Source: Angelakisella sp. (GTDB lineage: Bacteria; Bacillota; Clostridia; Oscillospirales; Ruminococcaceae). From it: a stretch of DNA of 13,200 nt. Under the pieces are notes generated by a model. That model did not search any database and was not told the origin of the DNA. It saw only the letters and a list, made by a program, of their open reading frames with translations. How positions within the stretch are numbered: position 1 is the stretch's first letter; each line of letters opens with the position of its first letter. The DNA lies in the NCBI GenBank assembly GCA_022795575.1, contig JAAWGY010000034.1, forward strand, positions 1-13,200, written 5' to 3'. The position numbers and the translations under genes were made by a program. Positions 6,824-13,200 of the stretch are shown here, piece by piece.

Positions 6824-6891
6824 GGCCGGGCAGGCCCGGCAGCCAATCCCTACCCGGGGCCGGGCAGGCCCGGCAACCAATCCCTACCCGG
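6824..6891. repeat. Tandem pair of 34-bp hairpin-forming repeats
   Basis: Two adjacent 34-base units, 6824-6857 and 6858-6891, differ only at 6842/6876 (G/A). Each unit contains the inverted repeat GCCGGGC-AG-GCCCGGC followed by CCAATCCCTACCCGG (one variable base between). On the - strand each unit reads GTAGGGATTGG followed by the GC hairpin. The array begins one base after the dgt stop codon and runs into a further hairpin, GGGCGC (6890-6895) / GCGCCC (6899-6904), with a TTC loop. No T-run follows, so it is not a standard terminator. It may be a dispersed intergenic repeat of the genome. Confidence 0.85.
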
Positions 6892-6970
6892 GCGCTTCGC
6901 GCCCTTACCTTTGTGGGGGGCGGCAGTGGGTGCCTGGAGTCCTGCGCTTGTGTAGTTGGGAATCGAAGGG

Positions 6971-6997
6971 CCGGAGGCTCTGTACCGAGAGCACCGG
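6971..6997 (+). other. Imperfect hairpin ahead of the lipoprotein gene
   Basis: CCGG (6971-6974) and GCTCT (6977-6981) can pair with AGAGC (6988-6992) and CCGG (6994-6997), with small bulges and a 6-base loop. It ends about 6 bases before the AAAGGA ribosome site of the lipoprotein gene, so it could influence translation or message stability. There is no T-run. Confidence 0.35.
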
Positions 6998-7017
6998 GAC
7001 TAAGAAAGGACGAACAA

Positions 7018-8244
7018 ATGAAAAAGCTTGCTTTATTCCTGTCGATGATGATGGCGGTGTCTTTTACCGCTTGCCAGAGCCAGCCAGCGACCAAATCCTG
7101 GTCCTCCGCTTCCCCGGCGCCGGAGAGCGCCCCCCAGTCCACCTCAATCCAGGCACCGGAGAAATCCTCCCAGCCGGAAGACAAGGAGGCCCCCGCCCTG
7201 CTGTACTATGACGAGGGGGTGAAGGTGACAACGCTGATGAGCTGGGAGCCGGGCCAACAGGAGGTGGAGATTCCCTTCCCCGCCTATGACGGCCTGCTGG
7301 CGGTGGAGGTCCGGGAGGGGGACGACGCCTTTCTGGCGGGCTATGACCTGGAAACCGGGGAGAAGGGATACCTGGGGGTTATGCCAGTGGACACATCCAA
7401 GGCAAGCTACGAGTACCGCCGGGTGCTGGACGCCCCCGGGTGGGAGGTAAAAATCTTCGACGGCAGCTCCTACCGCCACGATTCCTGGACCCACCCCATC
7501 GGGAGCTACACCCTCCCCGAGGCTCTACAGGAGGGGCGGCGGCAGTACAACGGCTGCTACAACTGGGACGCCCAGCCGGAAAAGGACCTGCTGGCTTGGA
7601 GCGACGGCGACACCGTCTATCTGGCCGGGGCCGACGGCCAGAACCCCCGCCCGGTGCTCTCCTTGGCGGACAACATGGACCAGCCGGTGGTGGCGGCGCT
7701 TTTTACCAGGGTAAAGGGAGCCCCAAAGGACGCCCAGCCTGTCTTTATGGGGTTGCGGCTGATGAACGGCGGGCAGACCATTGCGGTGGACTTCGGCTCA
7801 CCCCACAGCCAGATTGGCCGTGACGGGCTGGCGCTGCTGAATATCACCACCGGGGAAGCCCTGTGGTACGACGCCTACAGTGTCAGTGCCGAGGTGCTGG
7901 AGTTTTTGGACGACACCACCCTTCTGGCGGGGGAAACCAAAATCGACGTCACCACCGGGGAAGCTCAGCGGACCTGGTACTGGACCCTCACCGACGAGGG
8001 CCCCCTTTACACCGGGAACTTTTCCCGCTATTTTGGCAACGTAGACCTTGCGGATGGCGGCAAGGGCATTATCGCCTGCACACTGGAGGACTGGAATACC
8101 GCCCAGCCCTTCCTCACCGCCAACGAGGGGTACAGCGCCCTCTACCCCTTCCTGCGCTCCGCCATTGATGACCGGCAGGTGGTTTGCAAGTATCAAAAGC
8201 CGGACGAGGAGGGCCTGCTGCTGGTGACGCTGCCGGAATCGTAA
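7018..8244 (+). CDS. Predicted lipoprotein of unknown function
   Basis: 408-residue protein with a type II signal sequence: Lys2-Lys3, a hydrophobic core, and a lipobox-like FTAC with the lipidation Cys at residue 19. A Ser/Pro/Gln-rich linker (about 20-60) follows, typical of surface lipoproteins. The rest is rich in short strand-and-turn segments such as LLAWSDGDTVYLAGADGQ and repeated T-G-E/D-G turns, suggesting a beta-propeller-like fold, but no family was recognised. The start is ATG 7018 with AAAGGA 7005-7010; an in-frame upstream start at 6913 would bury the signal sequence. It lies between dgt and dnaG on the same strand, where no lipoprotein is expected, with a long GC-hairpin spacer before it and 48 bases after it. 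Whether it belongs to the same transcript is unclear. Confidence 0.85.
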   Translation: MKKLALFLSMMMAVSFTACQSQPATKSWSSASPAPESAPQSTSIQAPEKSSQPEDKEAPALLYYDEGVKVTTLMSWEPGQQEVEIPFPAYDGLLAVEVREGDDAFLAGYDLETGEKGYLGVMPVDTSKASYEYRRVLDAPGWEVKIFDGSSYRHDSWTHPIGSYTLPEALQEGRRQYNGCYNWDAQPEKDLLAWSDGDTVYLAGADGQNPRPVLSLADNMDQPVVAALFTRVKGAPKDAQPVFMGLRLMNGGQTIAVDFGSPHSQIGRDGLALLNITTGEALWYDAYSVSAEVLEFLDDTTLLAGETKIDVTTGEAQRTWYWTLTDEGPLYTGNFSRYFGNVDLADGGKGIIACTLEDWNTAQPFLTANEGYSALYPFLRSAIDDRQVVCKYQKPDEEGLLLVTLPES

Positions 8245-8292
8245 TACAACAAGGATATCACGTCTGTAAATATACGGAAGGGAGTGCGTTAG

Positions 8293-10050
8293 ATGCTGCC
8301 GGAAAGCTTCCTCAACGAGCTTAAGTACAAAACCGACATCGAGCAGGTCATCAGCCGGTATGTCCAGCTGCGGCGGCGCGGGCGCAACCTCACCGGCCTT
8401 TGCCCCTTCCACTCGGAGAAAACCCCCTCCTTTACCGTCTATCCGGATACCCAGTCCTTCTACTGCTTCGGCTGCGGGGCCGGGGGGGACGCCATCACCT
8501 TTGTAAAGAAGGCCGAAAACCTGGACTATATGGAGGCGGTGCGGGCCCTGGCGGAGCGGGCCGGTCTGACGGTGCCGGAGGGGAGCGTGGACGATTCCGG
8601 CCGCCGCCTCAAGGCCCGGGTGCTGGAGCTGAACCGGGCCGCCGCCAGGCACTTCCACCAAAACCTGATGTCCGACCGGGGCCGGGAGGCCAGAGGGTAC
8701 TTGGTGGACCGGGGGCTCACCAAGGCCACGGTGGTAAAATTCGGCATCGGCTACGCCCCGGAGAGCTGGGACGACCTGCGGGGCCACCTGCGGGGCCAGG
8801 GCTTTACCGACCAGGAGATGATCACCGCCGCCCTGGCCAACCCCGGCAAAAACGGGGGCTGCTACGACACCTTCCGCAACCGGATCATCTTCCCCATTAT
8901 CGACCTGCGGGGCGGCGTCATCGCCTTTGGGGGCCGCAACCTGGGGGAGCAGGGGCCAAAGTACCTCAACAGCGGGGATACGCCGGTCTTTAAGAAGAGC
9001 CGCAGCCTTTTTGCCATGAACTTTGCCAAGGGCACCAAGCGCCCGGAGCTGATCCTCTGCGAGGGGTACATGGACGTGGTAAGCGTCCACCAGGGGGGCT
9101 TTGATAACGCCGTGGCCACCCTGGGCACCGCCCTTACCCCGGAGCAGGCCCGGCTCATCGGCAATTACACCAAAACGGTGGTGCTTAGCTACGATTCCGA
9201 CGGCCCTGGACAGGCCGCCACCCGTCGGGCCATCGCCATCTTCGAGGATACCGGCGTCAAGGTCCGGGTTCTCTCCATCCCCGACGCCAAGGACCCGGAC
9301 GAGTTTCTCAAAAAATTTGGCCCCCAGCGGTTCGAGCTGCTGCTGGAGGGCTCCGCCGGTGCGGTGGATTTTGAGATTGCCAAGCTGAAAAAGAGCTACG
9401 ACCCCGATACCCCGGAGGGAAAGGTGGGGTTTCTCCAGGAGTTTGTCCGGCTGATGGCCGGTGTCCCCAGCCCCATCCAACGGGAGGTCTACCTCAGCAA
9501 AATCTGCCGGGAGCTGGAGGTGGACAAGCAGGCGGTGGCGATGCAGCTGGAGGCGGCGCTGCGCAAAAAAAAGAAGGGGACCGAAAAACGGGAGGCCCGG
9601 GAGCTGCGCCCCTTTACCGCCCGGCAGGCATCGGCCAAAACCGATTTGGAAAAGCAGAAGTATCCCAAATTCGTGCTGGCGGAGGAGCGGATCATCGCCT
9701 ACCTTGTCCGCAGCCCGGACGGCTGGGGCTGGGTGAGCCGGGAGCTGACGGCGGAGGAGTTTATCTCCCCCCGGGACCGGGCCATCTACCAGGCGGTGGC
9801 GGAGCGGCTGGCGGAGGAGCTGCCCGCCGATATGATGAGCCTTTCCTCCCGGCTGGGGGAGGAGGAGATGGCCCGTATCTCCGAGATATTGGCATCTCCG
9901 GGCAGCGAGAATATTTCCGCCCAGGAAGCGGAAGATTACATCAGAACGCTGAAAAGCTTTTATACACAGAAAACCAGCGAGGAAGTAGGCAATCTGGAGG
10001 CGGAGGACTGGAAGAAATACATAGCCTCCATTGCCGCAAAGAAAAAATAG
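8293..10050 (+). CDS. dnaG: DNA primase
   Basis: Synthesises RNA primers for DNA replication with the DnaB helicase. Full length at 585 residues. The N-terminal CHC2 zinc domain has Cys37, His40, Cys58 and Cys61. The Toprim catalytic core carries CEGYMD with catalytic Glu257 and DSDGPGQAA with Asp301 and Asp303 as metal ligands. A Lys-rich linker near 405-415 leads to the C-terminal helicase-interaction domain. The start at 8293 has AAGGGAG about 9 bases upstream, and the protein starts with the usual LPESFLNEL-type sequence. rpoD follows 12 bases downstream, the conserved macromolecular-synthesis order. Confidence 0.98.
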   Translation: MLPESFLNELKYKTDIEQVISRYVQLRRRGRNLTGLCPFHSEKTPSFTVYPDTQSFYCFGCGAGGDAITFVKKAENLDYMEAVRALAERAGLTVPEGSVDDSGRRLKARVLELNRAAARHFHQNLMSDRGREARGYLVDRGLTKATVVKFGIGYAPESWDDLRGHLRGQGFTDQEMITAALANPGKNGGCYDTFRNRIIFPIIDLRGGVIAFGGRNLGEQGPKYLNSGDTPVFKKSRSLFAMNFAKGTKRPELILCEGYMDVVSVHQGGFDNAVATLGTALTPEQARLIGNYTKTVVLSYDSDGPGQAATRRAIAIFEDTGVKVRVLSIPDAKDPDEFLKKFGPQRFELLLEGSAGAVDFEIAKLKKSYDPDTPEGKVGFLQEFVRLMAGVPSPIQREVYLSKICRELEVDKQAVAMQLEAALRKKKKGTEKREARELRPFTARQASAKTDLEKQKYPKFVLAEERIIAYLVRSPDGWGWVSRELTAEEFISPRDRAIYQAVAERLAEELPADMMSLSSRLGEEEMARISEILASPGSENISAQEAEDYIRTLKSFYTQKTSEEVGNLEAEDWKKYIASIAAKKK

Positions 10051-10062
10051 GGGGACGTTAAT

Positions 10063-11136
10063 TTGCCACAGGACAGGAAAGCAGTGATCCGGGAGCTTAT
10101 CGAGACAGGGAAGGCCAAAGGCCGGCTGACCACCAAGGAGATCAACGACGCGCTGGAGGAGCTGGACTTTGACGTGGAGCAGGTGGACCGGCTCTACGAT
10201 ACCTTTGAGAGCAACAACATCGAAATCGTGGAGGACTACGCCGCCGAGGTGACAGCCACCGCCGAAAAGGACAGCGACCTGGAAAACCTCCTTTACGCCG
10301 AGGGAATCAGCATCGACGACCCGGTAAAGGTGTACCTTAAGGAGATCGGCCGGGTGCCCCTCCTTTCCGCCGACGAGGAGATCGACCTTGCGGTGCGGAT
10401 GTCCGAGGGGGACGAGGTGGCCCGCAAGCGCCTTTCGGAGGCCAACCTGCGGCTGGTGGTATCCATCGCCAAGCGGTATGTGGGCCGTGGGATGCAGTTT
10501 TTGGACCTGATCCAGGAGGGGAACCTGGGCCTGATCAAGGCGGTAGAAAAGTTTGACCACACCAAGGGCTTCAAGTTTTCCACCTACGCCACCTGGTGGA
10601 TCCGCCAGGCCATCACCCGGGCCATCGCCGACCAGGCCCGGACCATCCGTATCCCGGTGCATATGGTGGAGACCATCAACAAGGTGAAGAAGGTCAACTC
10701 CCAGCTGTTGCACCAGAACGGCCACGAGCCCACCTGCGAGCAGATCGCCGCCGAGCTGGAGATGCCGGTGGAGAAGGTGCGGGAGATTATGCGGGTGGCC
10801 CAGGAGCCGGTGTCGCTGGAAACCCCCATCGGCGAGGAGGAGGACAGCCACCTGGGGGACTTTATCCCGGATAACGACGCCCCGGCCCCTACCGACGTGG
10901 CCAGCCACACCCTGCTGAAGGAGCAGCTCTCCGAGGTGCTGGGCACCCTCACCCCCCGGGAGGAGAAGGTGCTGAAGCTCCGGTTTGGCCTGGAGGACGG
11001 CCGCAGCCGCACCCTGGAGGAGGTGGGCAAGGAGTTTAACGTCACCCGGGAGCGGATCCGGCAGATTGAGGCCAAGGCCCTACGGAAGCTCCGCCACCCC
11101 AGCCGCAGCAAGCGCCTAAAGGACTTTTTGGAGTAA
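10063..11136 (+). CDS. rpoD: Primary RNA polymerase sigma factor (sigma-70/SigA)
   Basis: Housekeeping sigma factor directing RNA polymerase to -10/-35 promoters. The 357 residues match the short Gram-positive SigA form: a small N-terminal helical domain in place of the long region 1.1 (about 1-60), region 1.2 from DPVKVYLKEIG (86-96), regions 2.1-2.4 with RLVVSIAKRYVGRGMQF and the promoter-melting FSTYATWWIRQAITRAI, region 3, and region 4.2 with the RTLEEVGKEFNVTRERIRQIE helix-turn-helix (316-336). The start is TTG at 10063, the only start fitting the SigA N terminus, with a GGGGGA ribosome site at 10051-10055. It is coupled closely to dnaG. Only a weak terminator candidate follows. Confidence 0.98.
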   Translation: MPQDRKAVIRELIETGKAKGRLTTKEINDALEELDFDVEQVDRLYDTFESNNIEIVEDYAAEVTATAEKDSDLENLLYAEGISIDDPVKVYLKEIGRVPLLSADEEIDLAVRMSEGDEVARKRLSEANLRLVVSIAKRYVGRGMQFLDLIQEGNLGLIKAVEKFDHTKGFKFSTYATWWIRQAITRAIADQARTIRIPVHMVETINKVKKVNSQLLHQNGHEPTCEQIAAELEMPVEKVREIMRVAQEPVSLETPIGEEEDSHLGDFIPDNDAPAPTDVASHTLLKEQLSEVLGTLTPREEKVLKLRFGLEDGRSRTLEEVGKEFNVTRERIRQIEAKALRKLRHPSRSKRLKDFLE

Positions 11137-11165
11137 GGGGCCGGCACAGTCAGTCCAGGCCTTTT
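11135..11165 (+). terminator. Weak terminator candidate after rpoD
   Basis: AAGGGGCC (11135-11142) can pair with GGCCTTTT (11158-11165) through an 8-bp stem containing two G-T wobbles and a 15-base loop. The T-run is inside the stem, so termination would be inefficient. No better terminator is seen before the macrodomain gene, and no promoter was recognised in 11166-11273. Confidence 0.3.
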
Positions 11166-11273
11166 GGCGCCCTGCCTGCATCACCCGGTCGCAAACACGG
11201 CGCTAAGCGCAGCTTCGGGTTCTCTCGGTACGCCAGCCCGGAGATTTCCGACAGCTTCTAAGGAGGGATTTGG

Positions 11274-11720
11274 ATGACCTACCGGGAGGAGGCGGGGGAC
11301 CTGTTTGCGGTCCCGGAGGACTACTGTTTGGCCCACTGCATCAGCGCGGACTTTGCCATGGGCAAGGGGATCGTTCTGGAGTTTAACAGGCGGTTCGATA
11401 TGAAGCGGCTGCTGCGGCAGCGGTACCCCACTTACCTTGCCGATTACCGGCAGAACGCCACCGGCGGCGACTGCCTGCGGGAGGGCCGGGTGCTGAACCT
11501 TATCACCAAGGAGCGGTACTTCCAAAAGCCCACCCTTGCCACCATGGAGGCGGCGCTGCGGCGGATGCGGGAGCTCTGCCTGGAGGAGGGGATCGCCAAG
11601 GTGGCCATGCCCACCATCGGCGCGGGGCTGGACCGGCTGGCCTGGGGGGAGGTATCCGCCTTGGTGCAGAAGGTCTTTGAGGACACCGGCATCGAAATCC
11701 TGGTCTGCCGGGTGAAATAA
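11274..11720 (+). CDS. Macrodomain ADP-ribosyl hydrolase, TARG1/OARD1 type
   Basis: Single macrodomain of 148 residues that closely follows the human TARG1 (OARD1/C6orf130) pattern: GDLF near the N terminus, LAHCISADFAMGKGI (19-33), LITK with Lys79, KPT (85-87), and the IGAGLDRLAW segment with Asp120. In TARG1 the corresponding Lys84 and Asp125 are the catalytic pair that removes ADP-ribose from glutamate/aspartate; both are kept here. The likely role is reversal of protein ADP-ribosylation or hydrolysis of ADP-ribose derivatives in the cytosol; the bacterial substrate is unknown. AAGGAGG at 11260-11266 gives a strong ribosome site. No toxin or ADP-ribosyltransferase partner is seen beside it. 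It is convergent with the lysozyme gene. Confidence 0.9.
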   Translation: MTYREEAGDLFAVPEDYCLAHCISADFAMGKGIVLEFNRRFDMKRLLRQRYPTYLADYRQNATGGDCLREGRVLNLITKERYFQKPTLATMEAALRRMRELCLEEGIAKVAMPTIGAGLDRLAWGEVSALVQKVFEDTGIEILVCRVK

Positions 11721-11728
11721 CTGTACAA

Positions 11729-11777
11729 AAAGGGCGGAGGCTCTTCCCCTTGGGGAGGCCTCCGCCCTTTCCTTTTT
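11729..11777. terminator. Bidirectional intrinsic terminator between convergent genes
   Basis: Perfect 13-bp stem AAAGGGCGGAGGC (11729-11741) / GCCTCCGCCCTTT (11758-11770), with further pairing inside (CCCC/GGGG). CCTTTTT follows on the + strand (11771-11777), and the A-run at 11727-11731 gives a T-run on the - strand. It serves both the macrodomain gene and the lysozyme gene, whose stop lies 4 bases beyond. Confidence 0.93.
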
Positions 11778-11780
11778 GTG

Positions 11781-12890
11781 CTACGACGGCTGGTAATCCA
11801 GGAACAGGAGGTTCATGTCCACCTCCTTGGCAATGCCGGAAACCCTGCCGCTGGCGCTGTACTGCCAGATCTGGAAGTTATAGGGGAAGAAGGGCACCCG
11901 GTAGTACATGGCCATCCACAGGTCGTAATCCTCCAACTGGGCCACCATCCCCTCGTGCTCCGCCAGGAACTTGGCGTAGGAATAGTACATCGACTGGTAG
12001 CCGGCGTTTTCCACCGTGTCACAGAAAGCCTGTACCATCCGCACCGCTGTTTGGGTGGTCATCCCCAGGGTGCGGTACTGGCTGTTTTGGGCGCCCTCCA
12101 GGTCAAAGACCACCGGCAGGTCCAGGCTGTAGCCGGAAAGCTCGTCGATGCAGAACTGGGCCTCTTCGATGGCCTCGCTGCGGGAAACGGCCTGGGAGTA
12201 GAAGTACACCCCCACCTTAATGCCGGCCGCCTTGGCCCCCTGGATGTTCTGGTGGAAGTTGCTGTCCACCTTGATGGCGCCGTTGGTATACCCCCGGTAG
12301 CCCAGCCGGATAAAGGCAAAATCCACGCCGTCCGCCTTTACCGAGTACCAGTCGATATTTCCCTGGAAAACCGAGACATCGATACCCTTTAGGGCCCGGG
12401 AGCGGCCGTTGACCACGTAGTCCTTTTCGTAGCTGTAGTGCTCCAGGTTGTCCCAGTTGTAGCTATGGTGGGTGGCGTTTTTTTCCACCGGCAGGTACTG
12501 GAACTTATTGCCCTGCTTAAAGACGAAATAGTCATCGATAAAGCGCTGGACATACTGGCCGGGGAGCTTGTAGTCCAGGGCGTATTCCTCGAAGCGCTCC
12601 ACGGTAATGGAATCCTTGCCGGAGATGGCGTCCAGGAAGTCCTCCGGAACGGTAGAATACTCCTTGGCCACCTTTTTCAGGTCAGATACCTGGATGACGC
12701 CGTCCTCCACAAAGGAGTTGAGCTTGCCGGAGGGGGTAGGGGCGGGGGGAGTGACCTCGCTGTGCAGCACATAGGCATCGCCGGTGAGGTCCTCCAGCTT
12801 GCCGGCGCCGGTGGCCAGGGGGCAGAGGAGCAGGGCGGCAGCGCAGAGGGCGGCAAGGCTGCGGCGGGGAAGGGGTCCGTGTTTGATCAT
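11781..12890 (-). CDS. Secreted GH25 lysozyme (N-acetylmuramidase) with an N-terminal extra domain
   Basis: 369 residues. A signal peptide lies at about 1-29 (basic RR, long Ala/Leu core, ending near ATGAG). A region of about 30-165 has no family I recognise. The GH25 catalytic domain (about 167-365) starts with GIDVSVFQGNIDW (Asp171) and continues with FAFIRLGYRGY, AGIKVGVYFYSQA, LPVVFDLE (Asp263 and catalytic Glu265), and the closing IWQYSASGRVSGI...VDMN. GH25 enzymes cut the beta-1,4 bond between MurNAc and GlcNAc in peptidoglycan. No cell-wall-binding repeats or LPXTG anchor are present at the C terminus. The start has AGGAGG (+ strand 12896-12901) at 5-6 bases, and a good promoter lies upstream. 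A role in its own wall remodelling or against competitors cannot be separated from sequence. Confidence 0.94.
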   Translation of the reverse strand: MIKHGPLPRRSLAALCAAALLLCPLATGAGKLEDLTGDAYVLHSEVTPPAPTPSGKLNSFVEDGVIQVSDLKKVAKEYSTVPEDFLDAISGKDSITVERFEEYALDYKLPGQYVQRFIDDYFVFKQGNKFQYLPVEKNATHHSYNWDNLEHYSYEKDYVVNGRSRALKGIDVSVFQGNIDWYSVKADGVDFAFIRLGYRGYTNGAIKVDSNFHQNIQGAKAAGIKVGVYFYSQAVSRSEAIEEAQFCIDELSGYSLDLPVVFDLEGAQNSQYRTLGMTTQTAVRMVQAFCDTVENAGYQSMYYSYAKFLAEHEGMVAQLEDYDLWMAMYYRVPFFPYNFQIWQYSASGRVSGIAKEVDMNLLFLDYQPS

Positions 12891-12940
12891 AAAGGCCTCC
12901 TGTATGTAAAGGGTAGTATTTTGTCGATAAAGGTTATTCC

Positions 12941-12969
12941 ATTATAACCGATGGACAGGAGAATGGCAA
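12941..12969 (-). promoter_or_regulatory. Sigma-A promoter of the GH25 lysozyme gene
   Basis: On the - strand, TTGCCA (12969-12964) and TATAAT (12946-12941) are separated by exactly 17 bases; only one base differs from the -35/-10 consensus. Initiation would leave a leader of roughly 45 bases before the ATG. Confidence 0.85.
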
Positions 12970-13165
12970 GAGCTGTCCACAATTGGGAGTGGCCATAGAG
13001 CGTTGATAAAGGAAGTCAACAAAAGCGAAAGGGATCTCACCATCTGGATGAAGAAGGCGATCGTTGTATTTTGCGATGCCAGGCGGCAACAAAGACCTCT
13101 GCTACGGAATAGAAAGTCTCCAGCTTTCGAGGAAAACACCTGCATCTTCGGGCAAGGGTAGGAAT
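12970..13165. other. Less GC-rich intergenic stretch without a recognised gene
   Basis: Together with the lysozyme leader and promoter this is a gap of about 300 bases. The base composition is visibly less GC-rich than in the genes to the left. Short open frames exist on both strands, including a 67-codon frame on the - strand that overlaps the lysozyme promoter, but none shows a convincing ribosome site or recognisable product. No RNA gene or repeat was recognised. Confidence 0.5.
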
Positions 13166-13200
13166 ATGGTGGTACAGATCAGCGTTGACACCCTCAACAG
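13166..13200 (+). CDS. Possible 5' end of a gene running off the window
   Basis: ATG at 13166 has AAGGG at 13154-13158, seven bases upstream, and encodes MVVQISVDTLN before the edge. The same frame is open back to 13052, with another ATG at 13076 that has no ribosome site. Too little is visible to name a product, and it may be a chance frame. Confidence 0.22.
   Translation, partial: MVVQISVDTLN

Noticed and set aside
6824..6891. CRISPR array
   Set aside because: The two 34-base units are directly adjacent with no spacer, and no cas genes are present.
7798..10908. Open frame of 1036 codons on the - strand
   Set aside because: It lies antisense to the 3' end of the lipoprotein gene, dnaG and most of rpoD. 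Its product is Gly/His/Leu/Pro-rich low-complexity sequence without motifs, the usual shadow of high-GC coding DNA.
12942..13145. 67-codon frame on the - strand
   Set aside because: It overlaps the -10/-35 of the lysozyme promoter, has no clear ribosome site and no recognisable product.

Overview
The window reads as chromosome of a high-GC member of the Clostridia, probably an Oscillospiraceae/Ruminococcaceae-type gut anaerobe. The reasons are strong AGGAGG-type ribosome sites, ATGA/GTGA translational coupling, a dgt-(x)-dnaG-rpoD cluster with a short clostridial-type primary sigma factor, an Rnf-related gene set and a secreted GH25 lysozyme. The assignment is inferred from gene content and base composition only. 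Nearly all genes are on the + strand; only the lysozyme is on the - strand.

Region 1 (1-5640) opens with a terminator for an unseen upstream gene, followed by what looks like one transcription unit: rpe (ribulose-phosphate 3-epimerase), four genes related to rnfC, rnfD, rnfE and rnfA, and a membrane-anchored glycoside-hydrolase-like protein, closed by a clear intrinsic terminator. The Rnf-like set is the most unusual content. It has no rnfG or rnfB. By hand alignment the RnfE- and RnfA-like proteins lack all four cysteines that hold the intramembrane [2Fe-2S] cluster in Rnf/Nqr. The RnfC-like protein has lost most of its N-terminal domain and its glycine-rich nucleotide/flavin loop but keeps two complete [4Fe-4S] motifs. 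The RnfD-like protein has SSAS where the flavinylation motif SGAT is expected. This looks like a divergent, possibly repurposed Rnf-like membrane complex rather than a standard ferredoxin:NAD+ oxidoreductase.

Region 2 (5641-11136) carries dgt (dNTP triphosphohydrolase), a lipoprotein gene of unknown function preceded by a tandem 34-bp hairpin repeat, dnaG (primase) and rpoD (primary sigma factor). This is the macromolecular-synthesis cluster with a lipoprotein inserted. dgt and dnaG link nucleotide-pool control and replication priming to the sigma factor gene.

Region 3 (11137-13200) has a TARG1/OARD1-type macrodomain ADP-ribosyl hydrolase convergent with a secreted GH25 muramidase, separated by a strong bidirectional terminator. 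The lysozyme has a near-consensus promoter (TTGCCA-17-TATAAT) on the - strand. The last ~250 bases are less GC-rich and hold no recognisable gene, only a possible gene start that runs off the edge.
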